Shown here piece after piece: positions 20,970 through 29,749 of a DNA stretch of 64,000 bases (the stretch's first letter is position 1; the number at the start of each line of letters is the position of its first letter). The stretch is from Faecalibacterium sp. I3-3-89 (lineage in GTDB: Bacteria > Bacillota > Clostridia > Oscillospirales > Ruminococcaceae). Under the pieces are notes generated by a model. That model was not told the DNA's origin. It made no database searches and saw only the letters and a list, made by a program, of their open reading frames with translations. A program made the translations under genes and the position numbers. The stretch is from positions 2,752,188 through 2,816,187 of the forward strand of contig NZ_CP094468.1 of NCBI RefSeq assembly GCF_023347275.1, read 5' to 3'.

Positions 20970-22625
20970 ATGCCAAAGACAGCCCATAAGGTCGTGGTCA
21001 TCGGGCATCGCAACCCGGACACCGACTCCATCTGCTCTGCCATCGCTTACGCAGAGCTGAAAAATAAGACAAGCTCCCTCGTCTGCGAGGCCCGCCGGGC
21101 CGGACGGATGAATCAGGAGACTGAATTTGTGCTCAGGCGGTTCGGCGTCCAGCCGCCCCGGATGTGCACCGACGTCAACCCCAAGATCCGTGACGTAGAC
21201 TACCGCGAGATGCCCGGCATCCCCGGCTCCACCAGCCTGCGCAAGGCGTGGCAGATCATGCGCGACCAGCAGATCGACACCCTGCCCATCACCAGCGCCG
21301 ACAACGAGCTGGAGGGCGTCATCACCGTGAAAGACATCGCCACGGCCAACATGGACATCTTCGATACCGGTGTCCTCGCCAAGAGCAAGACCACCTATAA
21401 GAATATCCTCGACACCCTTGGCGGAACCATGGTGGTGGGCGACGAGAGCGCCGTCTGCACCACTGGACACATCAAGATCGGCACCGCCACCCCCGAGATG
21501 CTGGAAAGCAACGTCGAAAAGGGCGACATCGTCATCCTGACCAACCGCTACGAGAGCCAGCTCTGCGCCATCGAGAAGGAGGCCTCCCTTCTCATCATCT
21601 GCAACGGGGCCAAGGTGGGCCGCACCATCCAGCGCATCGCCGAGGAGACGGGCGTGGCCATCATGACCGCCCCCTGCGACACCTACGCCGCCGGCAAGCT
21701 CGTGAGCCAGTGCGCCCCCATCTCCTACTATATGACCCGCGACGATATCATGAAGTTCACCCTCGTCACTCCGGTGGCCGATGTCACCCGCGTGATGGCC
21801 AAGGTGCGCCACCGCTACTTCCCCATCCTCGACGAGGAAGGCAAGTACTGCGGCATGGTCAGCCGCCGCAACATCATCGCGCTGCGCAAGCGCCGCATTA
21901 TCCTCGTGGACCACAACGAGGCCACGCAGGCCGTCGAGGGCTTCGATCAGGCCGAGATCCTCGAAATCATCGACCATCACCGCATCGGCAGCCTCGAGAC
22001 CAGCGGCCCGGTCTACTTCCGCAATCAGCCTGTGGGCTGCACCGCCACCATCATCACCCAGATGTACGACGAGAACGGCGTCGAGATCCGGCCCCAGATC
22101 GCCGGTCTGCTGCTGGCGGCCATCCTCTCCGATACACTGGTCTTCCGCAGCCCCACCTGCACTCCCGTCGATGTCTCCACCGCCAACCGCCTCGCCAAGA
22201 TCGCAGGTGTCGAGATCGATGCCTTTGCCTCTGAGATGTTCGAGGCCGGCGAGAAGCTGGACGGCAAGACCGCCGAGGAGGTCTTCCTGCAGGACTTCAA
22301 GGTGTTCATGTGCGGCGACGTCCGCTTCGGCGTGGCGCAGGGCAGCTATATGACCCGCAAGAACCTCAAAGCCGCCCAGCAGCTGCTCACCCCCTATCTG
22401 CCCGAGGCCTGCGGCAAGCAGAACGTGGAAGACCTCTATATGCTGCTGACCGACGTGCCCAAGGAGGAGAGCGTGGTCATCTGCACCGGCCGTCATGCCG
22501 ACGAGATGCTGCGCAGCGGCTTCGAGAAGGAGCCGGAAGAGGACGGCAGCTGGACGCTGCCCGGCGTCGTCAGCCGCAAAAAGCAGTTCATCCCCGCTCT
22601 GATGAGCGCATATCAGGAGCTGTAA
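20970..22625 (+). CDS. Manganese-dependent inorganic pyrophosphatase with CBS and DRTGG domains
   Basis: 551 residues, ATG after AAGGGGGAAGG. The DHH phosphoesterase core is split around a regulatory insert. The N-terminal motif GHRNPDTDSICSAIAY supplies the first metal ligands; a CBS domain follows (about 70-125), then a DRTGG domain, a second CBS domain, and the DHH motif in EIIDHHRIGS (about residue 330). The C-terminal DHHA2 domain contains RKK near residue 540. It hydrolyses pyrophosphate and in this class is regulated by adenine nucleotides bound to the CBS pair. The downstream acylphosphatase gene starts eight bases on, so they are probably cotranscribed. Confidence 0.88.
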   Translation: MPKTAHKVVVIGHRNPDTDSICSAIAYAELKNKTSSLVCEARRAGRMNQETEFVLRRFGVQPPRMCTDVNPKIRDVDYREMPGIPGSTSLRKAWQIMRDQQIDTLPITSADNELEGVITVKDIATANMDIFDTGVLAKSKTTYKNILDTLGGTMVVGDESAVCTTGHIKIGTATPEMLESNVEKGDIVILTNRYESQLCAIEKEASLLIICNGAKVGRTIQRIAEETGVAIMTAPCDTYAAGKLVSQCAPISYYMTRDDIMKFTLVTPVADVTRVMAKVRHRYFPILDEEGKYCGMVSRRNIIALRKRRIILVDHNEATQAVEGFDQAEILEIIDHHRIGSLETSGPVYFRNQPVGCTATIITQMYDENGVEIRPQIAGLLLAAILSDTLVFRSPTCTPVDVSTANRLAKIAGVEIDAFASEMFEAGEKLDGKTAEEVFLQDFKVFMCGDVRFGVAQGSYMTRKNLKAAQQLLTPYLPEACGKQNVEDLYMLLTDVPKEESVVICTGRHADEMLRSGFEKEPEEDGSWTLPGVVSRKKQFIPALMSAYQEL

Positions 22626-22632
22626 GCCGCTT

Positions 22633-22962
22633 ATGTTCGATTTTCTGAATGAAAAGGACCGCCAGCCCCCCACCCTGCCCGAGGGCACCGTCCGACGGCG
22701 GTACTCCATCGAAGGGCAGGTGCAGGGCGTGGGCTTCCGCTACCGCGCCCGGTACGCCGCCCAGAGCCTCGGCCTCACCGGCTGGGTGGAGAACGAGGAC
22801 GATGGCTCGGTCACGCTGGAGGTGCAGGGCGACCCGGCCCTCTTCCTCAAGCTGTTCGCCCTCATCCAGCGCAGCGACTATATCCAGATCACCTCGCTCC
22901 GCCAGCGCGACCTCGCCCCCGACCCATGGGAGCGGGATTTCCGGGTGCGCGGCTGCTGGTAA
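22633..22962 (+). CDS. acyP: Acylphosphatase
   Basis: 109 residues. The family signature GQVQGVGFRYRARYAA (catalytic Arg in the GFRY loop) and GWVENEDDGSVTLEVQG (catalytic Asn) are intact. It hydrolyses carboxyl-phosphate bonds such as carbamoyl phosphate and acetyl phosphate. About 20 N-terminal residues precede the usual domain start, and the family is normally near 90 residues. It is in operon with the pyrophosphatase; both recover phosphate. Confidence 0.9.
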   Translation: MFDFLNEKDRQPPTLPEGTVRRRYSIEGQVQGVGFRYRARYAAQSLGLTGWVENEDDGSVTLEVQGDPALFLKLFALIQRSDYIQITSLRQRDLAPDPWERDFRVRGCW

Positions 22963-22981
22963 ACGCCTCTTATAAACACGA

Positions 22982-23012
22982 AGCCCCCCGGAGTCCTGCA
23001 TTCCGGGGGGCT
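22982..23012 (+). terminator. Terminator after acyP
   Basis: An 11-bp stem AGCCCCCCGGA / TTCCGGGGGGCT with an eight-base loop, 20 bases after the stop codon. The T-run is poor (GTTGTG). Confidence 0.65.
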
Positions 23013-23176
23013 GTTGTGCATCTATCAGGAGTAGTTCCGCCTTGTATTACGAACGAGTACATTGTCGGGGAGTTCTTCTGAAAATAAAGCTATCACAAAT
23101 TCGTGGAAAATGTGTGTAATTTCAGGAAAAGATTGGAGAAATCCTTCCGCACATCTTACTTTTTTTCACGTTCCGG

Positions 23177-23205
23177 TTGACAGAGCACCAAGGTTGTGCT
23201 ATCAT
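23177..23205 (+). promoter_or_regulatory. Consensus promoter in a gene-free region
   Basis: TTGACA (23177-23182), a 17-base spacer and TATCAT (23200-23205). No coding region begins within 200 bases downstream, but an intrinsic terminator does follow (see next feature). Confidence 0.75.
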
Positions 23206-23210
23206 CGAGT

Positions 23211-23318
23211 CAATCATTGTCAAGCCTTTCCGCGGCTCTGCCGCTCGGCTTGGGAATAAGGGAGCGCCGCACGGGCCGGCAAAGGGGTTTTATACCGCTT
23301 TGCCGGCCTGTGTTTTTA
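23211..23318 (+). ncRNA. Candidate small RNA of about 105 nt
   Basis: It is bounded by the consensus promoter at 23177-23205 and a strong terminator. The terminator stem is GGCCGGCAAAG (23274-23284) / CTTTGCCGGCC (23298-23308) with inner GGT/ACC pairs, then TGTTTTTATTT. The body contains AAGCC..GGCTT enclosing a GCGGC/GCCGC hairpin (about 23222-23251), then a purine-rich single-stranded segment. Reading frames across it have no ribosome site and overlap the terminator. The sequence lacks the conserved SRP RNA apical loop and is too short for 6S RNA or tmRNA. An upstream leader for the lipoprotein gene is unlikely because that gene has its own promoter. Family unknown to me. Confidence 0.55.
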
Positions 23319-23383
23319 TTTGCCCCACCGGAGGATGGTATACTTTTCCCAAAAAGCGGGAGTGAATTTTGTCATTTTGCTGA

Positions 23384-23413
23384 TTGACAAACTCATACGG
23401 GGGGGGGTAAAAT
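23384..23413 (+). promoter_or_regulatory. Lipoprotein promoter with a nine-G tract in the spacer
   Basis: TTGACA (23384-23389) and TAAAAT (23408-23413) are separated by 18 bases, the last nine of which are G (23399-23407). Slippage of one G would give the ideal 17-base spacing. It lies 43 bases before the lipoprotein start codon. Confidence 0.75.
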
Positions 23414-23455
23414 TGCATTGTATAGTGTTTCCAGTAAAACAAAGGAGACTTGACG

Positions 23456-24031
23456 ATGAAAAAGTTCAAAAAGCTCACAGCCCTTCTGTTGGCGGGTGCA
23501 ATGACGATGCTGCTGCTCGCTTCTTGCAACGGCGGCGGTGGCGGCGGCAATCCTGCAAGCTTCGAGCAGCAGGTGGAGGACGCTTTCTTTTCCGTTTATA
23601 GCAAAGACGTCGGCATGACGACCAATGACCCTGAAGCCAAGGCTCTGGCCGAAACTTCCTTTGATTGTATCAAACCGGCTGATGGCAATTTCCATCTTAA
23701 TATGGAAGACGAAAACCACAATGTTCTCACAAACAAGTGGTCAAAGGTCGATAAAGCGCAGGGCATCATGATGTATGCGCTCCCCCTGCCTGAGGACTCC
23801 AACGTGGATTTGATGCGTGGCTATCATTACAAGGTGCGGGAAATCACCTCGGAAATGCTGAGAAACATGGACATTTCCTCGGTCACATCCGCATACAAGA
23901 GTGCTCTCAAAGGCTTCACGGATAAAGGCGCCGAAGTCACCGCTATCGGCGTCGCGGCAAAGACCATCAACGGAAAGACCTACGTTTCGCTGGGCGTCAA
24001 AATGAAAATATCTCTGAGCGATTCCAACTGA
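23456..24031 (+). CDS. Uncharacterised lipoprotein
   Basis: 191 residues, ATG with AAAGGAG upstream. A lipoprotein signal peptide (MKKFKKLTALLLAGAMTMLLLASC) is followed by a Gly-rich tether (GGGGGG), so Cys about 24 would be lipidated and the protein held on the outer face of the membrane. The mature part (about 160 residues) is hydrophilic with one likely helix-rich domain (VRALALAETSF..., ITSEMLRNMDISSVTSAYKSAL, quoted as 20 residues or fewer per segment). No family recognised. It has its own promoter, with a homopolymeric G tract, and its own terminator, so it is a single-gene unit. Confidence 0.75.
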   Translation: MKKFKKLTALLLAGAMTMLLLASCNGGGGGGNPASFEQQVEDAFFSVYSKDVGMTTNDPEAKALAETSFDCIKPADGNFHLNMEDENHNVLTNKWSKVDKAQGIMMYALPLPEDSNVDLMRGYHYKVREITSEMLRNMDISSVTSAYKSALKGFTDKGAEVTAIGVAAKTINGKTYVSLGVKMKISLSDSN

Positions 24032-24045
24032 ATAAAAGCCTGACC

Positions 24046-24087
24046 AGCCCCGGAAGTGCGGCGTCCCCGCCGCTTCCGGGGCTTTTT
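24046..24087 (+). terminator. Terminator of the lipoprotein gene
   Basis: A long stem AGCCCCGGAAGTGCGGCG / its near complement with a short CCC loop is followed by TTTTT. It separates the lipoprotein gene from the SMC operon. Confidence 0.9.
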
Positions 24088-24161
24088 GCAGTTTTATGGC
24101 AAAAACGCAAACTCTGTGGTACAATAGAAGTCGATATTTACCGATTGAAAGGGGCATACGG

Positions 24162-25595
24162 ATGCAGTTGTTTGAACTGGTCAGCCCGCGGCTGTTCCGC
24201 CCGCTGGCGGGGCCGAACCGGGCATTTTATGCGGAGCTGCTGCTCCTGCTGTGGGAGGAGTGCCGCCATACGGCAGATTACAGCATCCTGCGGGCCGAGG
24301 CCGTGTCCCGGGCCGAGGACTATTTCGCCGCGCTGGCAAAGCCTCTGGCGCTGGACGCGGACGACGCGGGCGATGAGGCCGAGCAGCCCACCCGCGACCC
24401 CCACACGCTGGCGCTGGGCTTTCTGCTCCGGCTGCGGCGCACCGGCTGGCTGACCGAACAGCCCGGCAGCTACGAGGAAGAGCCTGCGCTGGCCTTCGTG
24501 CCCGAGGTGACACCCCTTCTCGAGGCGCTGGAAGAGATCCTCAACCCCCGGGTCGTCACCTATACCGGCAAGCTCTACAAGGCGTGGCAGTTGCTGCAGA
24601 ATGTGGGCGAAGAGAAAAGCCCCTACGAAAACGTGCTGCGGGAGGTGGCAGGCGACCTTGAGGCGCTGAATCGCTCTCTCCGCGCCCTCAACGCCTCCAT
24701 CGGCCACTACATCGACCGCCTCACCCGCAACCGCACCCCGCAGGAGGTGCTGGAGCTGTTCGACCAGTACGAGGAGAAGGTGGTGGCTGCGGCCTACCAC
24801 CGCTTCAAGACCAGCGACAACCTCTTCAACTACCGTGCCTTCCTCGAAGAAGGGCTGGACAACTGCGAGGCCAACTACCTGCCCCAGCTGGCTCTGGACT
24901 ACGCCCGGGTAGAGCGCTGCGCCCCCGGCGAGGCAGCCCCCGCCGTCCGCGCCCTCATCCAGAAACAGCGGGATGCACTGGAAGAGATGAGCACCCTCAT
25001 CCGGGAGATCGACGCCAGTCATGTCCGCTACCGCAAGCGGGCCGTCCAGCGGGCGCAGTTCCTGCTGTTAAGCGACCGTTCAGCGCAGGGCAGCGTCACC
25101 GCCCTGCTGCGTCGGTACGCCGAGGAGATCAAAACGCCGGACCAGCTCTTCGAGCCGGACGACGGCCCGCTGGCCGGGCGGCTCCATCTCTGGCCGGTGC
25201 AGGTCTTCGGCGAAAAGCCCCTCTACCCGCCCGCCGCGCCCCGCACCGACACGCCGCTGGCCCCGGTGCAGGCCGGGCAGCTGGACGAAGCGCAGCTGCG
25301 CCGGGAGCAGAAGCTTCTTCTCGACTACGCCCGGATGGCCGTCACCGAGGAGAATGTGGACATCCTCGCCCGACAGGCACTGGCCGCGCGGCCCCGGGTC
25401 GCAGCCTCCACCCTCGCCGACGAGTACCCCGGCGACTTTGCACGCATCATCGGGCTGCACACCTACTCCCAGTCGCCCCGGCGCTGCTATGACATCCGGC
25501 TCACCGGCGAGTGGACCCAGCGGGGCGGCTTCCGGTTCGAAGAATTTATCCTGACACCCCGCAAGGAGGAGGCCGAAGATGACCGAAACGAATAA
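24162..25595 (+). CDS. jetA: JetA-like (MksF-like kleisin) subunit of a Wadjet-type SMC complex
   Basis: 477 residues from the ATG at 24162 (GAAAGGGG upstream). An in-frame ATG at 24096 lies inside the promoter region and is rejected. The N-terminal ~110 residues (QLFELVSPRLFRPLAG..., YAELLLLLWEECR) look like the winged-helix start of JetA proteins. The middle is a helical bundle (about 150-320), and the C-terminus has a second winged-helix-like region ending in LTGEWTQRGGFRFEEF. By family, JetA bridges the ATPase heads of JetC as a kleisin. Overlaps jetB by 17 bases; first gene of a four-gene operon. Assignment rests on order, size and overall character more than on a single motif. Confidence 0.7.
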   Translation: MQLFELVSPRLFRPLAGPNRAFYAELLLLLWEECRHTADYSILRAEAVSRAEDYFAALAKPLALDADDAGDEAEQPTRDPHTLALGFLLRLRRTGWLTEQPGSYEEEPALAFVPEVTPLLEALEEILNPRVVTYTGKLYKAWQLLQNVGEEKSPYENVLREVAGDLEALNRSLRALNASIGHYIDRLTRNRTPQEVLELFDQYEEKVVAAAYHRFKTSDNLFNYRAFLEEGLDNCEANYLPQLALDYARVERCAPGEAAPAVRALIQKQRDALEEMSTLIREIDASHVRYRKRAVQRAQFLLLSDRSAQGSVTALLRRYAEEIKTPDQLFEPDDGPLAGRLHLWPVQVFGEKPLYPPAAPRTDTPLAPVQAGQLDEAQLRREQKLLLDYARMAVTEENVDILARQALAARPRVAASTLADEYPGDFARIIGLHTYSQSPRRCYDIRLTGEWTQRGGFRFEEFILTPRKEEAEDDRNE

Positions 25596-26187
25596 AATGC
25601 TGGAAGAATGCGCAAATTATCTGCTCAACCACTGCTTTGTGCTGGGCGGCGTGGAAGACCAGCGCGCAAAATATCTCTACGTCCAAGACCACCTCAGCGA
25701 GGTGCGGGCCGTGTTTGCACCGCTGGGCTATGCCGTGGTGCTCTACCCCGCCCCGCTGCAGGCGGCCGCCCTCGTCAACGAGCACGAGGGCAGTCAGGCC
25801 CGGCTCCTGAAATACGAGAGCATCCTGCTGCTGGTGCTGCGCCTGCTCTATCTCCAGAAGCGGGAGAGCCTTTCCGCCAGCGCCGATCAGGTGCTTGTGA
25901 CCGTCGAGGAGGTGCAGGCCGAGCTTCAGAAGATGAACCTCCCCCGCCGCCTCGACCAGCCCACCCTCGAGCGGCTGCTGCGCACCCTGCGCCGGTACAA
26001 TCTGGCCCGGCCTGTGGGGCGGCTCTCCGGTCTGGACAGCCGCATCGAAGTATTTCCCACTGTATTGCTTGCTCTGCCGGACGCCGACCTCGCAGACGCT
26101 GCCGCTGAGGCAGGCCGCACCCGCAGCGAGCTTTCGCTTTATGAGCGGCCGGAGGACGGCGCAGCTGCCGTGGAGGTGGAAGAATGA
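25579..26187 (+). CDS. jetB: JetB-like (DUF4194/MksE-like) subunit
   Basis: 202 residues. The pattern of a DUF4194 protein is visible: an N-terminal helical part with LLNHCFVLGG...DQRAKYLYVQDHLSEV, then LLVLRLLYLQKRE, and a winged-helix with LDQPTLERLLRTLRRYNLARPVG followed by SRIEVFPTVLLAL. In Wadjet and MksBEF systems this kite-like protein binds the kleisin and helps DNA capture. ATG overlaps the end of jetA; its stop overlaps jetC by four bases. An acidic tail of about 20 residues ends the protein. Confidence 0.75.
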   Translation: MTETNKMLEECANYLLNHCFVLGGVEDQRAKYLYVQDHLSEVRAVFAPLGYAVVLYPAPLQAAALVNEHEGSQARLLKYESILLLVLRLLYLQKRESLSASADQVLVTVEEVQAELQKMNLPRRLDQPTLERLLRTLRRYNLARPVGRLSGLDSRIEVFPTVLLALPDADLADAAAEAGRTRSELSLYERPEDGAAAVEVEE

Positions 26188-29100
26188 TCGAATTAAAGCG
26201 CCTGAAGCTCATCAACTGGCACAACTTCGAGAACGTGACCTTCGACTGCGCCCGCCTGACCTATATGATCGGCGTCAATGCCGTGGGCAAAACCACCATC
26301 CTCGACGCCATCCGCTACTGCCTGACCACCAACCGCAGCTTCAATGCGCTGGGCAATAAAAAGAGCGGACGCACCCTCCAAGGCTCGGTCCACGCCAAAC
26401 AGCGCGGCGAGAACGCCTACCGCCGCCCGGGCCGCACCGTTGCCTACATCGGCGCGGAGTTCTGGGACAGTGCCAAGCGCACCCCCTTCGTCATCGCCGT
26501 CCGGGTGGAGTCGGAAGGCCCCATGCAGGAGCTGCACCCCGGCGATCAGACATGGTATCTCTCTGAGGACGGCTGCACCCTCGAGCAGCTGCCCTTCATC
26601 GACCCCCGCACCGGTGCGCCCAGCTCCAAGGAGAACTTCAAGCCTGCCGTAGGGCGGCTCTCCTACACCCGCAGCCCCGGCGAGGCCCGGGACCGCATCT
26701 GTCGGGCGCTGGGCATCGGCCGGGCCGCAAGCCCGCTGGGCAAGAAGTTCAACGAAGTGTTCCAGATGGGCACCAGCATGGACGAGATCCCGAATTTCCG
26801 GGAATTTCTGTATCAATACATCCTGCCCCAGCCCGAACTGGACCTAGAGGCCCTGCAGGGCGACCGCGTGGAGCTGGAGAACCTCCACGCCGTGCTGGCC
26901 GAGGCCCAGACCCGCGCCGCCGCGCTGGAACAGATCGTGGCCTATGGCCGCGAGGCCGCCCAGAAGGAGACGGAGGCCCTCGTCAACCGGGGCACCGCCC
27001 TGCTGGCCCGGGCCGAAGAAGCTGCCGCCGGGACGAGCCGCTGGCAGGAGCATCTTGCCGCCGGAAAGCGCCAGCATGAGGAGCTGACGGCCCGCTATGC
27101 CGCCGCCAAGGACGCCGAAGCCGAAGCCCGCCGGGCCTATCTCACGGCCCACAGTGCCGCCGCCAGCGGCGAGGGCCGAGCGCTGGACGCCCTGAGCGAA
27201 GAGCTTTCCCGCAAGAAGACCGCACTGGACAAGGCCAGCCGCGCCGCCGCCAAGAGCGAAGCCGCCGCCGGAAAGGTGCAGACCCTCTTGCAGAGCCTCC
27301 ACCGGAGCGGCTTCCCCGTGGAAAAAACGCTCTGGCCCGCCTCCCTGACCGCCGAGACCCTGCCCCAGCTCCAAGCCGCCCTTGCCGGACTGGAAAAGCC
27401 GCTGGAAGAGCAGTATTTCGCCGCGCGGCAGACTGCCGACGCCCTCACCGCCGAGGTGCAGGCGAAGCAGGCCGAGCTGGCCTCCGTCTCGGGCGGCCGG
27501 TGGGTCTACCCCCACGGCGACGCCGCCACCAAGGTGCGGGACGCCGTGAACGCCGAGCTGCAGAGCCGGGGCATGACGCCGGACGCAAAGATCTTCTGCG
27601 AGCTGCTGAGTGTCGAGGACGAGAGCTGGCAGGACTGCGTGGAAGCCTGCCTCGGCGACCGCCGGTTCGACATCCTCGTGCCGCCGGCCCACTATGCCGC
27701 CGCCAAGAGCGCCTTCGTGGCCCTGCGGGACAAGGTCGGCCCCATCAGTCTGCTGGACACCCCCAGCATCCGCACCGCCAACCGGAAAGCCGACTCCGCC
27801 CCCGCCGACAGCCTCGCCGCGCAGGTCCGGAGCGAAAACCCGCTGGCTGCGCAGTATGCCGACACCATCCTGCGGCGCATCGTCTGCTGCGACACCCCCG
27901 ACACGCTGGAAAACTATCCCGACAGCGCCACCCGCGACCTGCTGCGCCATCATCCGTTCCGCCTCGAGCGTCTCCGCACGCCCCAGCGGTACATCGGCCT
28001 CGACGCACGCCGCGCCCGGGCCGAGGCGCTGGCCGAGGCGCTGGATGCGCTGTCTGCCCGCAGCAAGGAAGCGGCCCAGTCCGCCGCCGCCCTCAAAGCC
28101 GCCCGGGACAGCTATCAGGATGTGCTGCACAGCAGCGTCATGGACGAGCTGGCCGGGCTGTGGGACGCCCGTGCCGCGCAGGAAGCGGCCCGGGCCGACT
28201 GCGCCGCACAGGAGCAGAAGCTGGCCGAGTGCCGGGAGAACCCGATGCTGCAGCAGCTCTACCGGGAGGACGAGACCCGGGAGGCTGCATGGGACGCCGC
28301 CCGCGCCGCCGTGGAGACGGCAGGCGGCGACATCCGGGTCTGCGAAAAGCAGCTGGCCTCCTGCGAGGCCGAACAGGCCAGGGCCGGGGAGACGGCCCGG
28401 CTGGCGAAGGAGGCTGCGGACCGGTTCTTCGGCCAGTATCCGCTCCTTGAGCCGCTGGCCCGGGAGCGCTTCGCCGCCCTCAGCAAAGAGAAGGGGGCGC
28501 ACGCTGCGGCCCAGTCCGCCGAAAAGGCGCAGGCCCGGCTGGACGATGCGCTGGCCGTCTACCTCACCGGCACGCTGGAGCCTGCCCAGAAGGAATACAA
28601 CGCCCGCTATGTCTGCGACTATCCGCTGGGCCTTGCGGGCATCGAGCAGTACCGCGCCCAGTATGAGAGCCTCGTGCGCATCGACCTTGAGCGGTACGCC
28701 GCCCGCCTCGAGCAGGCTCAGCGGGACTGCAAGGACCGCTTCCGCAAGGACATCCTCTTCCGGATGAAGGACGACATCTTCAACGCGCGGCGGCAGTTCC
28801 GGGAGCTGAACAAGGTGATGGAACAGCTGACCTACGGCGAAGAGGTCTACCGCTTCGAGCTTGGCCCCAGCCGCGACCCCCAGCTGGCCGCGTTCTATCA
28901 GGTCATCGTGGACAAGGGCAACCAGCAGATGACCGACGGCGACTCGCTGGACAACCTCGCCGCCACCGCCGACCCCGTCTATGAGCGTCAGGTGGACGAG
29001 CTGATGGAAAAGATCATGGCCGATGTGGACGAGAACACCCGCGCCCGTCAGGAGGGACGCCGCCCCGAGGGCGTGGCCCTCTCCGATTATGTGGACTACC

Positions 29101-29507
29101 GCACCTATCTCGACTACGACATCAAAGTGACCAACACCGTCTCGGGCCAGCAGGCCTCCCTCTCCCGGGTCAGCCGGGATTCCTCCGGCGGCGAGAATCA
29201 GGCCCCCTTCTATGTGGCCATCTGCGCGTCGCTGCTCCAGATCTATCAGAAGAGCGAGAACAGCATCCGTCTGGTGCTGCTGGACGAGGCCTTCAGCAAG
29301 ATGACCAGCGACCGCATCCGCCCCATGATGGAGCTGTTCCGCCGGATGCAGTTACAAGTCCTGCTCATCTCCACCGTCGAGAAGAGCACCGCCATCCAGC
29401 CCTACTGCGACATCACCTATTCCATCGTGCGCCACGGCGATGTGAACGCCATCGCGCCCTTTTACCGTCTGAATCCATCTGACAGCCGACAGGAGGCCGA
29501 ACCTTGA
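26184..29507 (+). CDS. jetC: JetC-like SMC ATPase
   Basis: 1107 residues. Walker A is GVNAVGKTT at residues 30-38, the ABC signature is SSGGEN near residue 998 and Walker B is VLLDEAF near 1030, so both halves of an SMC head are intact. Two long Ala/Glu-rich coiled-coil arms (about 220-400 and 600-860) enclose a hinge-like globular region (about 430-580). This is the COG4913/MksB-type ATPase that extrudes DNA loops; in Wadjet it recognises small circular DNA. Overlaps by four bases with both neighbours, so translation is coupled. The protein is complete; loss of function is not suggested. Confidence 0.85.
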   Translation: MIELKRLKLINWHNFENVTFDCARLTYMIGVNAVGKTTILDAIRYCLTTNRSFNALGNKKSGRTLQGSVHAKQRGENAYRRPGRTVAYIGAEFWDSAKRTPFVIAVRVESEGPMQELHPGDQTWYLSEDGCTLEQLPFIDPRTGAPSSKENFKPAVGRLSYTRSPGEARDRICRALGIGRAASPLGKKFNEVFQMGTSMDEIPNFREFLYQYILPQPELDLEALQGDRVELENLHAVLAEAQTRAAALEQIVAYGREAAQKETEALVNRGTALLARAEEAAAGTSRWQEHLAAGKRQHEELTARYAAAKDAEAEARRAYLTAHSAAASGEGRALDALSEELSRKKTALDKASRAAAKSEAAAGKVQTLLQSLHRSGFPVEKTLWPASLTAETLPQLQAALAGLEKPLEEQYFAARQTADALTAEVQAKQAELASVSGGRWVYPHGDAATKVRDAVNAELQSRGMTPDAKIFCELLSVEDESWQDCVEACLGDRRFDILVPPAHYAAAKSAFVALRDKVGPISLLDTPSIRTANRKADSAPADSLAAQVRSENPLAAQYADTILRRIVCCDTPDTLENYPDSATRDLLRHHPFRLERLRTPQRYIGLDARRARAEALAEALDALSARSKEAAQSAAALKAARDSYQDVLHSSVMDELAGLWDARAAQEAARADCAAQEQKLAECRENPMLQQLYREDETREAAWDAARAAVETAGGDIRVCEKQLASCEAEQARAGETARLAKEAADRFFGQYPLLEPLARERFAALSKEKGAHAAAQSAEKAQARLDDALAVYLTGTLEPAQKEYNARYVCDYPLGLAGIEQYRAQYESLVRIDLERYAARLEQAQRDCKDRFRKDILFRMKDDIFNARRQFRELNKVMEQLTYGEEVYRFELGPSRDPQLAAFYQVIVDKGNQQMTDGDSLDNLAATADPVYERQVDELMEKIMADVDENTRARQEGRRPEGVALSDYVDYRTYLDYDIKVTNTVSGQQASLSRVSRDSSGGENQAPFYVAICASLLQIYQKSENSIRLVLLDEAFSKMTSDRIRPMMELFRRMQLQVLLISTVEKSTAIQPYCDITYSIVRHGDVNAIAPFYRLNPSDSRQEAEP

Positions 29508-29737
29508 ACGAACATCTTGTAAAATTCTGGCTCTTTGCCACCCACTGGACCGAGCTGGACACCTTTGACAACGAAGAAGAGCTGCGGGACGAGATGGAGC
29601 TGCTCCACCGCCAGAACCTGCCCACCAAGGTGCGTCAGCGCACCCGAAAGGACGGCAGCGAGGAGCTTGTGCTCTACGTCAAACAGGCCGACCGGGATTA
29701 TGCCCGCTACTGCACCGGCTGGCGGCCCGGAATGTAA
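29504..29737 (+). CDS. 77-residue protein in the place of JetD
   Basis: TTG start overlapping the jetC stop (TTGA), with AGGAGG seven bases upstream. The sequence (NEHLVKFWLFATHWTELDTF..., then KVRQRTRKDGSEELVLYVKQ) predicts helix, then a two- to three-stranded sheet, soluble and charged. No TOPRIM or nuclease motif, so it cannot be JetD, the topoisomerase-VI-like nuclease of Wadjet. Its coupling to jetC suggests it is a functional partner or regulator of the SMC complex. Family unknown. The MATE gene follows 12 bases later and could be cotranscribed by read-through. Confidence 0.65.
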   Translation: MNEHLVKFWLFATHWTELDTFDNEEELRDEMELLHRQNLPTKVRQRTRKDGSEELVLYVKQADRDYARYCTGWRPGM

Positions 29738-29749
29738 CAAGGAGCACCC

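Noticed and set aside
23211..23318. SRP RNA, 6S RNA or tmRNA
   Set aside because: The GGAAGCAGCC-type SRP loop is absent, and it is too short for the other two.
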